DNA of 64,000 nt. Source: Pseudoxanthomonas sp. CF385 (GTDB taxonomy: Bacteria; Pseudomonadota; Gammaproteobacteria; Xanthomonadales; Xanthomonadaceae). The position numbers were made by a program, and so were the translations under genes. Below are positions 10,614 to 19,787 of this stretch, in pieces. Position 1 is the first letter of the stretch; the number at the start of each line of letters is the position of its first letter. The stretch spans positions 1,766,001 through 1,830,000 of the forward strand of contig NZ_FNKZ01000001.1 of the NCBI RefSeq assembly GCF_900104255.1, written 5' to 3'. The notes under the pieces are model-generated. The model was given only the letters and a program-made list of their open reading frames with translations. It did no database searches and was not told the origin of the DNA.

Positions 10614-11909
10614 ATGAATTTCATCTCGACCCGCAACGCCGCGCCTGCCGCCACCCTCAGCCAGGCCATCGCCGCCGGATTGGCGCCCGACGGCGGCCTG
10701 TATGTGCCCGAAGCGTTGCCCGCGCCGCGCGAGCTCGCGCCGGGCCGCGACATCGCCGAGACCGCGGCGACGCTGTTGGCCCCGTTCTTCGTCGATGACG
10801 GGCTGGAAGGCGAACTGGCGGCGATCTGCCGCGAAGCCTTCGATTTCCCCGCACCGCTGCGTGCGCTCGGCACGCCGGGCGACCATGTGCTCGAGCTGTT
10901 CCATGGGCCGACCGCCGCCTTCAAGGATTTCGGCGCGCGCTTCCTGGCGGCCAGCATGGCGCGGCTGCGTCGCAGCGAAGCCAAGCCGCTGACGATCCTG
11001 GTGGCGACCTCGGGCGATACCGGAGCGGCGGTCGCAGCGGCATTCCACCGTCAGCCGGGTCTGCGCGTGATCGTGCTGTATCCCGATGGCCGCGTGTCGC
11101 CGCGACAGGCGCACCAGTTGGGATGCTTCGGCGACAACATCACCGCGCTGCGGGTAGCCGGGTCGTTCGACGACTGCCAGGCGCTCGTGAAGCGCGCGCT
11201 CAACCACGTCGACCTGCAGGCGCAGGCGCCGCTCAGTTCCGCCAACAGCATCAGCTTGGGTCGCCTGCTGCCGCAGATGAGCTACTACGCCCACGCGGCA
11301 CTGACCCACCGCGCGGCCACCGGCCGGTCGTTGAACCTGGTCGTTCCGACCGGCAACCTCGGCAATGCGCTCGCCGCGATCCTGGCACGCGCGCTGGGCG
11401 TACCGCTGGGCCGCATCGCGCTGGCGACCAACGCCAACCCGGTGCTGCCGGACTTCTTCGCCGGCAACGACTACGCGCCCGCCGCCAGCGTGCCGACCCT
11501 GGCCAATGCGATGGACGTAGGGGCGCCGAGCAATTTCGAACGCCTGCGTTGGTTGTATGCCGGCGACGATGCGGCGCTGCGTGCGGGGTTCACCGCCACG
11601 CGCGTCGACGACGCCACCATCCGCGAGGCGATCGCGCGGCGCTACCGCGACCACGGCGAGATGCATTGCCCGCACACCGCCACCGCGATAAAGGTGCTGG
11701 AAGACCTGCGTGCAAAGGGCGAGGCCGGCGACTGGGCCGTGGCCGCCACCGCGCATCCGGCCAAGTTCGAGAGCGTCGTGGAGCCGCTGATCGGGCGCAC
11801 GGTGGAGGTGCCGCCCGCGTTGGCCGACCTGCTGGCCCGGCCCGCCCACGCCGCGCCGGTGCCCAACGCGTACGCGGCGCTGCGCGATGCGGTGCTGGCC
11901 GGCGTGTAA
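10614..11909 (+). CDS. thrC: Threonine synthase
   Basis: PLP enzyme converting O-phosphohomoserine to threonine and phosphate. The protein has 431 residues. The N-terminal MNFISTRNAAPAATLSQAI is typical of threonine synthases; the Schiff-base lysine is in FHGPTAAFKDFGARFL near residue 106, followed by the phosphate-binding ATSGDTGAAVAAA. NLVVPTGNLGNALAA is the conserved cofactor-ring region. The ATG at 10614 is 12 bases after thrB, completing a canonical thrABC order downstream of the leader. Confidence 0.97.
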   Translation: MNFISTRNAAPAATLSQAIAAGLAPDGGLYVPEALPAPRELAPGRDIAETAATLLAPFFVDDGLEGELAAICREAFDFPAPLRALGTPGDHVLELFHGPTAAFKDFGARFLAASMARLRRSEAKPLTILVATSGDTGAAVAAAFHRQPGLRVIVLYPDGRVSPRQAHQLGCFGDNITALRVAGSFDDCQALVKRALNHVDLQAQAPLSSANSISLGRLLPQMSYYAHAALTHRAATGRSLNLVVPTGNLGNALAAILARALGVPLGRIALATNANPVLPDFFAGNDYAPAASVPTLANAMDVGAPSNFERLRWLYAGDDAALRAGFTATRVDDATIREAIARRYRDHGEMHCPHTATAIKVLEDLRAKGEAGDWAVAATAHPAKFESVVEPLIGRTVEVPPALADLLARPAHAAPVPNAYAALRDAVLAGV

Positions 11910-11918
11910 GCTGGGCGC

Positions 11919-12968
11919 ATGCCCCGACCCCTGACGCTGCTCGCCTTCGCCTGCTTGCTGGCCTTCGCCGTGCCCGCATGGGCGCAGACGAAGCCCGCCA
12001 CGGCCACCGCCGTCTCCACGCCCGATGTCCGTGCACTGAAGCCGGGCGAGTTCCTCTGGTATCCGCAGATCGCCCCGGATGGTCCGGTGGTGCTGGTCGT
12101 CAGCCTCGACGAGCAGCGCGCCTACGTGTACCGCAACGGCATCGCCATCGGCGTGTCGACGATCAGTTCGGGCAAGGAAGGCAAGGAAACACCGACCGGT
12201 GTCTTCACCATTCTGCAGAAGAACAAGGACCACCGGTCCAACCTCTACAACAACGCGCCGATGCCCTTCATGCAGCGGCTCACCTGGGACGGCATCGCCC
12301 TGCATGGCGGCAGCCTGCCCGGATATCCCGCTTCGCATGGTTGCGTGCGCCTGCCGCAGGCGTTCGCGGAAAAACTGTTCGGCATCACCCGCTTCGGCGA
12401 CTCGGTGGTGGTGGCCAACGCCAAGGCCTCGCCGGCGAGCATCGTGCATCCGGCGGTGCTGGCGCCGGTGACGTCCGGCGGACAGGCCGCGCATCCGTCG
12501 CTGTCGGCGTACGAGGTCTACTGGAACGAAGCCGCCTCGCCCGAGGGGCCGGTGAGCATCCTCGTCAGCCTGTACGACCAGCGCGTCTCGGTGCTGCGCA
12601 ATGGCGTGCTGATCGGTTCGGCGCCGCTGCAGATGGTCCAGGACTTCGCGCTGAACGGCACGGTGTTGTTGGTCATGACCACGGAAACGGAGGACATTCC
12701 CAGTCTTCTGGATCCGCGGCAGAAGGAATACCGCTGGGTCGCCCACCGCGTGCTGGGCGCGGCGGATGCGCCGATGCCGCCGTTGCGCCGGCTGGGCGAA
12801 TCGTTCTGGATCCCGCAGGATTTCGCCCGCCGGCTGTACGGCATCCTGACCCCGGGTACCACCGTGCTGTTGTCGGACCTGCCGGGCGTTCATGCAACGC
12901 CGGCCGAACAGGCGCCCGTCCCGGTCTTGGAATCGGACGAGGCGGCCCCCACAACGGCCGTACGCTGA
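11919..12968 (+). CDS. Periplasmic L,D-transpeptidase (YkuD domain)
   Basis: Secreted protein of 349 residues with an N-terminal signal peptide (PLTLLAFACLLAFAVPAWAQ). The YkuD catalytic core is near residues 55-165: VVSLDEQRAYVYRNGIAIGV, then SSGKEGKETPTGVFTI, then the catalytic IALHGG...SHGCVRLP, with His and Cys of the HGx(n)SHGCVRL signature. A second, degenerate repeat follows (ILVSLYDQRVSVLRNGVLIG) without the cysteine motif. Such enzymes form 3-3 peptidoglycan cross-links or attach proteins to peptidoglycan; the exact activity is not predictable. It follows thrC by nine bases and could be carried on that transcript. Confidence 0.9.
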   Translation: MPRPLTLLAFACLLAFAVPAWAQTKPATATAVSTPDVRALKPGEFLWYPQIAPDGPVVLVVSLDEQRAYVYRNGIAIGVSTISSGKEGKETPTGVFTILQKNKDHRSNLYNNAPMPFMQRLTWDGIALHGGSLPGYPASHGCVRLPQAFAEKLFGITRFGDSVVVANAKASPASIVHPAVLAPVTSGGQAAHPSLSAYEVYWNEAASPEGPVSILVSLYDQRVSVLRNGVLIGSAPLQMVQDFALNGTVLLVMTTETEDIPSLLDPRQKEYRWVAHRVLGAADAPMPPLRRLGESFWIPQDFARRLYGILTPGTTVLLSDLPGVHATPAEQAPVPVLESDEAAPTTAVR

Positions 12969-13018
12969 GTCGCGGACGGAATCGGGAGATCGGCGTTGGT
13001 CCCCAAGGTCTGTGCGCC

Positions 13019-13762
13019 ATGAATCTCCGCCCGATGTCGTCCCTGCGTCGCCTGTCCCTCGTCGCCCTGTGCCCGATGGTGTTCGCCGTGCCCGCGATGG
13101 CCGCCGCGCCGGGCGACACCACCGAACGCCTGGTCGATACGCTCCACCGTGCGGCCCCGGCACTGGACCGCAACGTGCTGTCGATGGCGGCACGCGCGAT
13201 GGCCTGCTCGATCAAGCGCGGCGGGCCGGTGCCTTCGCAGCGGCTCAGCGTGATCGACTACTCGCGCCCGTCCACGCAGCCGCGGCTGTGGGTGTTCGAC
13301 CTGGAGCGCCAGCGCCTGCTGTTCGAGGAGTGGGTGGCGCACGGCCGCAACACCGGCGAGAACCTCGCGCGGAAGTTCTCCAACGCCAATGGCAGCTACA
13401 TGTCGAGCCTGGGCGCCTTCGTGACCCAGGAGTCGTACAGCGGGTCGAACGGCTATTCGCTGCGCCTGCAGGGCCTGGAACCGGGCTTCAACGACAATGC
13501 CCGCGAGCGCGCGATCGTCATCCACGGCGCGCCCTACGTGAGCGATGCGCTTATCCGCGCGCAGGGTCGCCTGGGCCGCAGCCTGGGCTGTCCTGCCGTG
13601 CGCACGGCGGTCGCGCGCCCGCTGATCGACACGATCCGCGGCGGCTCGTTCGTGTTCGCGTATTACCCGGACGCCGAATGGCTGAAGCGCTCGTCGTTGC
13701 TGAGCGTCGATTGCGGCGAGGGCGTGGCCGCGCACCCCGCGGCGGCGGGTGCAGGCGGCTGA
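13019..13762 (+). CDS. Murein L,D-transpeptidase catalytic-domain family protein (YkuD_2 type)
   Basis: Predicted secreted protein of 247 residues with signal peptide SLRRLSLVALCPMVFAVPA. The catalytic region contains IVIHGAPYVSDA and SLGCPAVRTA, the shortened His and Cys motif (SxGCPAV) of the second YkuD-like family. Further landmarks are VIDYSRPSTQPRLWVFDLE and VAHGRNTGENLARKFSN, also typical. The start at 13019 has AAGG about ten bases upstream; ATG 13034 is a possible alternative. It lies 50 bases after the first L,D-transpeptidase, so two unrelated-type transpeptidases are in tandem, and it converges on the next gene with seven bases between stops. Confidence 0.87.
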   Translation: MNLRPMSSLRRLSLVALCPMVFAVPAMAAAPGDTTERLVDTLHRAAPALDRNVLSMAARAMACSIKRGGPVPSQRLSVIDYSRPSTQPRLWVFDLERQRLLFEEWVAHGRNTGENLARKFSNANGSYMSSLGAFVTQESYSGSNGYSLRLQGLEPGFNDNARERAIVIHGAPYVSDALIRAQGRLGRSLGCPAVRTAVARPLIDTIRGGSFVFAYYPDAEWLKRSSLLSVDCGEGVAAHPAAAGAGG

Positions 13763-13769
13763 GCGCCGC

Positions 13770-14630
13770 TCAGACCTTGAGCGGGATCTTCAGGTACCGG
13801 CGCCCATTGCCTTCCGGGTCCGGCAGGCGGCCGGCGCGGATATTCACCTGCAGCGCGGGCAGCAACAGCACCGGCGCCGACAGCGTGGCATCGCGCGCTT
13901 CGCGCATGGCGACGAAGCTGGCCTCGTCCACGCCGCCGCCGACGTGCACGTTGCGCGCCTTCTCGTCGGCCACCGTGGTTTCCCATGCGAAGTGGTCGCG
14001 TCCGGGCGCCTTGTAGTCGTGGCACAGGTAGAGCCGAGTCTCGCCCGGCAAGGCAAGCAGCTTCTGGATCGAGCGGTACAGGGTGCGTGCGTCGCCGCCG
14101 GGAAAGTCCGCGCGCGCCGTGCCGTAGTCCGGCATGAACAGGGTGTCGCCGACGAACACCGCATCGCCGATGCGGTAAGAGACGCAGGCTGGCGTATGGC
14201 CGGGCGTGTGGATCACCTCGACCCGCAGATCGCCTAGCGGAAACGCGTCGCCGTCGCGGAACAGACGGTCGAACTCGCGACCGTCGCCGCTGACGTCGTC
14301 CATGCCGAAGACCGGCGCGAAGGTGCGCTGCACGTCGGTGATGTGTTCGCCGATGCCGATGGGCGCGCCGGTTTTTTCCTTCAGGTAGGGCGCGGCGCTG
14401 AGGTGATCGGCATGCGCATGCGTTTCAAGGATCCAGGCGACGGACAGCCCCTGGTCCGCGACGAAGCCGAGCAAGGCGTCCGCCGATCGGTAAGCGGCGC
14501 GGCCGGCGCGATGGTCGTAGTCGAGCACCGGATCGATGATCGCGGCCTGGCGCGTGGCCGCATCCCAGACCACGTAGCTGACGGTGTTGGTCGCGTCGTC
14601 GAACTGGGCGTGCAGGGCGGGGATGGCCAT
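13770..14630 (-). CDS. Metallo-beta-lactamase-fold hydrolase, persulfide dioxygenase/Blh-like
   Basis: Cytoplasmic 286-residue protein with the metallo-beta-lactamase fold. Metal ligands are visible in ETHAHADHLSAAP (HxHxDH near 72), HTPGHTPACVSY and VGDTLFMPDYGTARADFPGG. The GTARxDFPGGDA segment is characteristic of the ETHE1/Blh group that handles glutathione persulfide or related sulfur species, rather than glyoxalase II. The start at 14630 gives MAIPALHAQFDDATNTVSYV, common for the group. The divergent neighbour encodes an OsmC peroxidase, so a thiol/sulfide stress role for the pair is reasonable but inferred. Confidence 0.88.
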   Translation of the reverse strand: MAIPALHAQFDDATNTVSYVVWDAATRQAAIIDPVLDYDHRAGRAAYRSADALLGFVADQGLSVAWILETHAHADHLSAAPYLKEKTGAPIGIGEHITDVQRTFAPVFGMDDVSGDGREFDRLFRDGDAFPLGDLRVEVIHTPGHTPACVSYRIGDAVFVGDTLFMPDYGTARADFPGGDARTLYRSIQKLLALPGETRLYLCHDYKAPGRDHFAWETTVADEKARNVHVGGGVDEASFVAMREARDATLSAPVLLLPALQVNIRAGRLPDPEGNGRRYLKIPLKV

Positions 14631-14741
14631 ACGGCCTCCGGCAACGGGAAGCGGCCATTCTAAGGCTTCGCGCCGTCACCGACGCCGCGGGCAGGCGCGT
14701 GGGATGATGGGCGCCGACGCCGACCGTTCCAGGACACCGCC

Positions 14742-15218
14742 ATGAGCGACACCCAGCGCATCCGCCTGACCCTGGAGCAGGAGGACGACTACGCCTTCCG
14801 CATCCGGTTCGATGACACCACCATCGCCGATCTGATGACCGACGAATCACCGCCGCTGGGCCAGGGCGAAGGACCGAACCCGACGCGCCTGCTGCTGTCC
14901 GCCGTGGCCAATTGCCTGTCCGCCAGCCTGCTGTTCGCGTTGCGCAAGTTCAAGAACACGCCCGGCAAGCTGGTGACCCACGCCACCGCGGAACTGGTGC
15001 GCAACGAACAGGGCCGGCTGCGCGTGGGCCATATCCATGCCGACATCCGCCTGGCGGAGGCGGGCGCGGCGCACGCGTCGCTGGAGCGCATCCTGGCCCA
15101 GTTCGAGAACTTCTGCGTGGTGACGGAGAGCGTCCGCCACGGCATCGATGTCTCCGTGAGCATTACCGACCGTGACGGTGTGCAGCTGCACGGCACGGCG
15201 CGTACGCCCGATGCCTGA
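14742..15218 (+). CDS. OsmC-family protein
   Basis: Small cytoplasmic protein of 158 residues in the OsmC/Ohr fold, usually a thiol-dependent peroxidase reducing organic hydroperoxides. Both expected cysteines are present: one in LLSAVANCLSASLLFALR near residue 64, the other in FENFCVVTESVRHGI near 124. The start ATG at 14742 follows GACACCGCC with no strong Shine-Dalgarno. It is divergent from the metallo-beta-lactamase gene across a 111-base gap. It could also be a YhfA-type OsmC without peroxidase activity; the sequence does not decide. Confidence 0.88.
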   Translation: MSDTQRIRLTLEQEDDYAFRIRFDDTTIADLMTDESPPLGQGEGPNPTRLLLSAVANCLSASLLFALRKFKNTPGKLVTHATAELVRNEQGRLRVGHIHADIRLAEAGAAHASLERILAQFENFCVVTESVRHGIDVSVSITDRDGVQLHGTARTPDA

Positions 15219-15308
15219 GCGCTGGGACCGCTTCCACCGGGCCGGGATGAAGCTCCGGCGGGGGCGTGTCATCATCGGGGCTCCTGCCGCCCGTTTCCGA
15301 ACCTGTCC

Positions 15309-16346
15309 GTGATCGCGCCCATCAAGGGAAAGGCCACCTCGCTGGACATCGCCCATCTGGCGGGTGTGTCCCAGCCCACCGTGTCGCGCGCGCTGCGCGG
15401 CAGCCCGATGGTCAATGAGGAGACGCGCAAGCGCATCCTGGCGATCGCGGAGCAGCTGAACTACAAGGTCGACAAGAACGCCTCCAACCTGCGCCGGCAG
15501 CATTCGGGCACGCTGGCCCTGCTGTTCTTCGAGGACCCGACCCCGGACGAATCGGCGATCAATCCGTTCTTCCTGTCGATGCTGGGCAGCATCACCCGCG
15601 CGTGTGCGTTGCGCGGCTACGACCTGTTGATCTCGTTCCAGCAGCTGTCCAACGACTGGCAGGCGGATTACGAGGACAGCAAGAAGGCCGATGGCATCAT
15701 CCTGCTCGGCTATGGCGACTACCTGGAATCGCGCAGCCGGCTGGAGCGCCTGGTGGAGCAGGGCACCCATTTCGTGCGCTGGGGCGCGGTGCAGCCGGAT
15801 ACGCCCGGCGTGTCGATCGGCTGCGACAACACCCAGGGCGGGCACGACATCACCGCGCACCTGATCGCGCAGGGCCGTCGCCGCATCGCGTTTCTCGGCC
15901 ACGCGTCGAACCACTATCCGGAGTTCTTCGAGCGCTACCTCGGTCACCGCCAGGCACTGGAGGCCGCGGGCCTAACGGCCGATCCGTTGCTGCAGGTCGA
16001 TGCGATCACCACCGAGCAATCCGGCCACGAAGCCGCCTGCGAACTGCTGGCCAGAGGCGAGGCCTTCGATGCGATCTTCGCCGCCAGCGACCTGATCGCC
16101 GCCGGCGCGATGAAGGCGCTGCTGGAGCGTGGCCTGCGCGTGCCGGAGGACGTCGCCGTCGCCGGCTTCGACGACATTCCGCTGGCCAGCTTCGTCAACC
16201 CTGGCCTGTCCACCGTGCAGCAGGACACCAAGCGCGCAGGCGCGCTGTTGGTGGAAACGCTGCTGGCGCTGATCAACGGCGAGCCTGCCGAGAGCCAGAC
16301 GATCCCGGTCAGGTTGGCGCTGCGGGGATCCACCGCAGCGAAGTGA
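15309..16346 (+). CDS. LacI-family transcriptional regulator, probable regulator of the maltose/oligosaccharide locus
   Basis: DNA-binding repressor of 345 residues. The N-terminal helix-turn-helix reads SLDIAHLAGVSQPTVSRAL (residues 11-29) with hinge YKVDKNASNLRRQHSGTLAL. The periplasmic-binding-protein-like sensor follows, ending AGFDDIPLASFVNPGLSTVQ, typical of the LacI/GalR group. The start is GTG at 15309. It lies convergent to the amylase gene (seven bases between stops), beside a transporter, alpha-glucosidase and TonB receptor, so a sugar-responsive repressor of these genes is the natural inference. Candidate operators are the shared 17-mer at 19668 and 22465. Confidence 0.9.
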   Translation: MIAPIKGKATSLDIAHLAGVSQPTVSRALRGSPMVNEETRKRILAIAEQLNYKVDKNASNLRRQHSGTLALLFFEDPTPDESAINPFFLSMLGSITRACALRGYDLLISFQQLSNDWQADYEDSKKADGIILLGYGDYLESRSRLERLVEQGTHFVRWGAVQPDTPGVSIGCDNTQGGHDITAHLIAQGRRRIAFLGHASNHYPEFFERYLGHRQALEAAGLTADPLLQVDAITTEQSGHEAACELLARGEAFDAIFAASDLIAAGAMKALLERGLRVPEDVAVAGFDDIPLASFVNPGLSTVQQDTKRAGALLVETLLALINGEPAESQTIPVRLALRGSTAAK

Positions 16347-16353
16347 TCCGCGC

Positions 16354-18030
16354 TCAGTCGGCTTTCGGCGCCTTACGGGCCATCAGTTCGGCCAGGCGTG
16401 CACGGGTATCGGCGCGGGTAATCGGCGCATCGAGCAGGAATACGCGCACGCCGTGCGCCGGCACCTCGGCCTGCAGGCGGTTGCGCACGCGCTGCTGCTT
16501 GCCGGTGAAGGCATCGCGCCATTGGCCCGCCTGCAGGTGGTCGGACACGGACACCTTCGCCGGCGCATCCGCCTTGTTCAGCAGCACCAGCGCGGTCTGG
16601 TTGACGCCCTCGTGCTGGAGTACGCGATAGAAGATGGCCTGGTCGCCTTTCATGCGGACATTGAGCTGCAGGCCGCGCTGAAGGGCGGGCGTGTCGCGGC
16701 GCAGGTGGGCGATCCGCTTCAGCGGGGCGAAGATGGGGCTCTTCGGCGCGGCGTCGACGCGTTCCTGGCCGAAGTAGTTGCGGTTCCCCGCGTGCTCGGC
16801 ACGGCCGCGTTCGAACCCGATCTCCGAGCCGTAGTAGACCACCGGGATGCCGCGCGCGGTGAACAACCAGTTGTGCGCGTCGATGAAGCCCGCGTCGCTG
16901 GCGTTCATGCGCGCCATGTCGTGGTTGTCGTAGAACGTCATCAGCTCGTACGGATTGGCGTACGGACCATCCTCGAGGTACAGGGCCTTGCCGATCTCCT
17001 CGTAGCTGGTGCCGGGCTTCTCGAACACCTCGGTCAGTTTCCCCTTCAGCGGGAAGTCGAGCACGCTGTAGTTGCCGTTGCGGGACCAGGTGTGGCCGGC
17101 GATGCTGGCGGCGTCGTAGTTGAAGTTCTCGCCGAACATGAAGAAGCCGGGCTTCTTAACGCGGATGCGGTCGGCGAATTCCTTCCAGAACGCGTGCGGC
17201 ATCCACGCGATGGTGTCCACGCGGAACGCCGCGGCGCCCTGGTCGATCCACTGCTCGTAGGCGCCGACCAGGTACTCCATCACCGCCGGGTTGTTCTCGT
17301 TGAAGTCCGACAGCTGGGCGAGTCCGCCGCCGGTGTTGTAGAACGCATGCAGCGGCTTGCCACGTGGGTCCAGCTTGTCCGGGTCGAGGTTCTGGTGGTC
17401 GGCGACCAGCGTCCCGTCCTTGTCCCAGACCTTGCCATACTGCGCCTGCTTCTTCGGCATGGAGTACGCCGGTGAGCCGTGGTTGCCGACGATATCCAGC
17501 ACCACGTCGAGCTTCTGCTCTTTCATGGCGCGCGTGAAGCCGGCGAAGTCCAGCCCTTCGCTGGGCAGGTGTTCGTCGAGCTTGTAGAAGTTGATGCCCC
17601 AGTAGCCGTGGTAGCCGGTCTTGCCGCGGTCGGTGAACATGCCGGCCCACTTCACCTCTTCGCCACCGGTGAAGGCTTCATCCGGGTTGTCGATGATGGG
17701 CGTGATCCATACCGAGGTGAAACCGAGGTCGCGGATATAGCCCGCGTTCTCCAGCACGCCCTTGAAGTCGCCACCGAGGTAGCCGACGTTGTCGGTCTGG
17801 CCTGCGGGGGCTCCGGGCGTGGGGCGATCGAACGTACGGTTCGCGCCGCCCTGGTCGCGGTGGTCGTTGGACGGGTCGCCGTTGACGAAGCGGTCCGTCA
17901 GTACGAAGTAGACCGCTTCCTTCGCGAAGGGCTCGGTGGTGCCGTAGACATCATCCGCGGCCAGCGCAAGAGCGGGTGCGCCGAGCAGGGCGGCCAGGGC
18001 GTTGGTGAGGGCGTGGCGGGCGAGCTTCAT
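16354..18030 (-). CDS. Secreted GH13 alpha-amylase-family glycosidase
   Basis: Predicted exported starch/maltodextrin-active enzyme of 558 residues with signal peptide ARHALTNALAALLGAPALAL. The four GH13 regions are visible: DIVGNH, AFRVDTIAW (nucleophile Asp), MFGENF (acid/base Glu), and TFYDNHD. An early FVLTDRFVNGDPSND is typical of cyclomaltodextrinase/CGTase-like amylases, and a C-terminal beta domain follows. The ATG at 18030 shares one base with the upstream transporter stop (TGATG), so the two genes are coupled. It is probably induced together with the transporter by maltooligosaccharides. Amylase versus glucanotransferase cannot be settled here. Confidence 0.92.
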   Translation of the reverse strand: MKLARHALTNALAALLGAPALALAADDVYGTTEPFAKEAVYFVLTDRFVNGDPSNDHRDQGGANRTFDRPTPGAPAGQTDNVGYLGGDFKGVLENAGYIRDLGFTSVWITPIIDNPDEAFTGGEEVKWAGMFTDRGKTGYHGYWGINFYKLDEHLPSEGLDFAGFTRAMKEQKLDVVLDIVGNHGSPAYSMPKKQAQYGKVWDKDGTLVADHQNLDPDKLDPRGKPLHAFYNTGGGLAQLSDFNENNPAVMEYLVGAYEQWIDQGAAAFRVDTIAWMPHAFWKEFADRIRVKKPGFFMFGENFNYDAASIAGHTWSRNGNYSVLDFPLKGKLTEVFEKPGTSYEEIGKALYLEDGPYANPYELMTFYDNHDMARMNASDAGFIDAHNWLFTARGIPVVYYGSEIGFERGRAEHAGNRNYFGQERVDAAPKSPIFAPLKRIAHLRRDTPALQRGLQLNVRMKGDQAIFYRVLQHEGVNQTALVLLNKADAPAKVSVSDHLQAGQWRDAFTGKQQRVRNRLQAEVPAHGVRVFLLDAPITRADTRARLAELMARKAPKAD

Positions 18031-19415
18031 CAATGAGCCTGCGAGGGAAGGGAGGCGGGAGCACCGGAGGGTTCGTGCACGCGAAACAGGGCCAGTGCAG
18101 CGAGCAGCAGGCTCGCACCGCTGATGACCAAGGCGAAGATGGCCTGGTTCGCGAAGAAAGCGCGCAGCGCCGGGCCCAGCAGCGTGGCAGCGACGATCTG
18201 CGGGACCACGATGAACATGTTGAAGATGCCCATGTAGATGCCCATTCTCTCGGCAGGCACATGGCTCGAAAGCAAGGCATAAGGCATCGACAGGATGCTG
18301 GCCCAGGCGACGCCGACCAGGGCGAAGGAACCGATCAGCCAGGCCGGATGCGGCACGAACACCATCGACAGGAAGCCGATGCCGCCCAAGACCAGCGAGC
18401 CGGCATGCACCGCCTTGCGGTTGAGCGGTAAACGCGCCGCATAGAAGCTCAACAGGAGCGCTACCAGCATCGACGACAGGCCGTAGTAGCCCATGTAGGA
18501 GCCGACCAGGTCGGCCGCATCCTGGAACGCGGCATTCGCCGACTGGAAGGCGGCGGCTTGTGCAGGCACGGCCATGTCGAACGCGGCAGGGTCTGGTGCG
18601 GGAGCCTTGAACACATGCTCGGTCAGGCCCGGCGTGGCCATGCTCCACATGGCGAAGAACGCCAGCCAGCTGAAGAACTGCACCAGCCCAAGGCGGCGCA
18701 TCTGCGCCGGCATGTGGACTACATGGTGGACGATCTCGCCGGCGAAGTTGCCGCGGCGCTTCTGTTCGTCGCGGAAGCGCTGCAGGTCCTCCGGCGGATA
18801 CTCGGGCGTGGTGAGGATGGTCACCAGGATGCTTGCCATGAAGACGAAGGCGCCGATAGCGAAGGCCACCTTCACCGAGGGCGGCACCACGCCCGGTCCG
18901 GCTTCGTTCGGCACGCCGAGCTGGGTGATGAACCAGGGCAGGTTGCTCGCCACCCACGTGCCCACACCGATGATCAGCGTCTGCAGCACGAAGCCGAAGG
19001 AGCGTTGCTCTTCGGGCAGCTTGTCGGCCACCAGCGCCCGGAACGGCTCCATGCTGATGTTGATGCTCGCATCCAGCACCCACAGCAGGCCCGCGGCGAT
19101 CCAAAGCGTGGGCGAGTGGGGCATGAACACCAGCGCGATCGAACTGAGGATGGCGCCGATCAGGAAGAACGGCCGGCGACGGCCGAGGCGCGGATGCCAG
19201 GTGCGGTCGCTGAGGTAACCAATGATGGGTTGCACCAGCAGGCCGGTGAGCGGCGCGGCGATCCACAGCAGCGGCAGGGCATCCTTTTCCGCACCGAGCG
19301 TCTGGAAGATGCGGGACATGAAGCCGCCCTGCAGCGCGAAGCCGAACTGGATGCCGAGGAAACCGAACGACATGTTCCAGATCTGCCAGAAGGACAGGCG
19401 CGGCTTGGCGGTCAT
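18030..19415 (-). CDS. SLC45-type MFS sugar transporter
   Basis: Inner-membrane major facilitator of 461 residues and about 12 membrane spans. The N-terminus FWQIWNMSFGFLGIQFGFAL and the loop GYLSDRTWHPRLGRRRPFF are hallmarks of the SLC45 group, which includes maltose and sucrose importers of Caulobacter and Xanthomonas. The start at 19415 is selected because an SD-like GGGAA lies upstream and family proteins begin at this point; an upstream in-frame ATG at 19544 would add a non-hydrophobic tail. It leads a two-gene minus-strand unit with the secreted amylase. Maltose or maltodextrin is the inferred substrate. Confidence 0.9.
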   Translation of the reverse strand: MTAKPRLSFWQIWNMSFGFLGIQFGFALQGGFMSRIFQTLGAEKDALPLLWIAAPLTGLLVQPIIGYLSDRTWHPRLGRRRPFFLIGAILSSIALVFMPHSPTLWIAAGLLWVLDASINISMEPFRALVADKLPEEQRSFGFVLQTLIIGVGTWVASNLPWFITQLGVPNEAGPGVVPPSVKVAFAIGAFVFMASILVTILTTPEYPPEDLQRFRDEQKRRGNFAGEIVHHVVHMPAQMRRLGLVQFFSWLAFFAMWSMATPGLTEHVFKAPAPDPAAFDMAVPAQAAAFQSANAAFQDAADLVGSYMGYYGLSSMLVALLLSFYAARLPLNRKAVHAGSLVLGGIGFLSMVFVPHPAWLIGSFALVGVAWASILSMPYALLSSHVPAERMGIYMGIFNMFIVVPQIVAATLLGPALRAFFANQAIFALVISGASLLLAALALFRVHEPSGAPASLPSQAH

Positions 19416-19787
19416 GCAGGGTTCCCGGTGGTGCGTGGACGGAAGGCGGCGCGCGGACGCCGCGGACGTGGCGGCATCTTGAAGGCAAGCGCGGGCGTTT
19501 CCATGCTGCACCGCAAACAATGCGGACGCGGAGGACCCCATCACTCATGGCCAGTCCTCGTCTTGATAGAAGCCCGAAAAGCCTTGTGCTGATTGGGTTT
19601 CGGCAGGCCATTTCGTCTGGTCCTGCTGTGATGGACGCATCGCTGGCGGGCGGGTACGCACGACGCATGCATACGTATTCATGCGTGTGCATGGCGCCTT
19701 GCGCCCACGCGCCCCGATGGCTCGTGGAATAGTGGCGCCCGCCGTGCGCACCGGAGGGGTGCGCCATGCATGCGAGCTGGTGTTGCA
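19416..19787 (+). other. Divergent regulatory gap between transporter and alpha-glucosidase
   Basis: This 372-base gap holds the LacI-type operator candidate at 19664-19685, about 100 bases before the alpha-glucosidase and about 250 bases before the transporter start on the other strand. I see no convincing -35/-10 pair, no RNA gene and no short ORF with codon character like its neighbours. Confidence 0.6.
19664..19685 (+). promoter_or_regulatory. LacI-type operator candidate (site A)
   Basis: Perfect inverted repeat CGCATG / CATGCG around the 10-base centre CATACGTATT. Its core TGCATACGTATTCATGC (19668-19684) recurs identically, on the opposite strand, before the TonB-dependent receptor at 22465-22481. 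Dyad symmetry, position and reuse make it the likely binding site of the LacI protein at 15309, or of another regulator of this locus. Confidence 0.7.
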
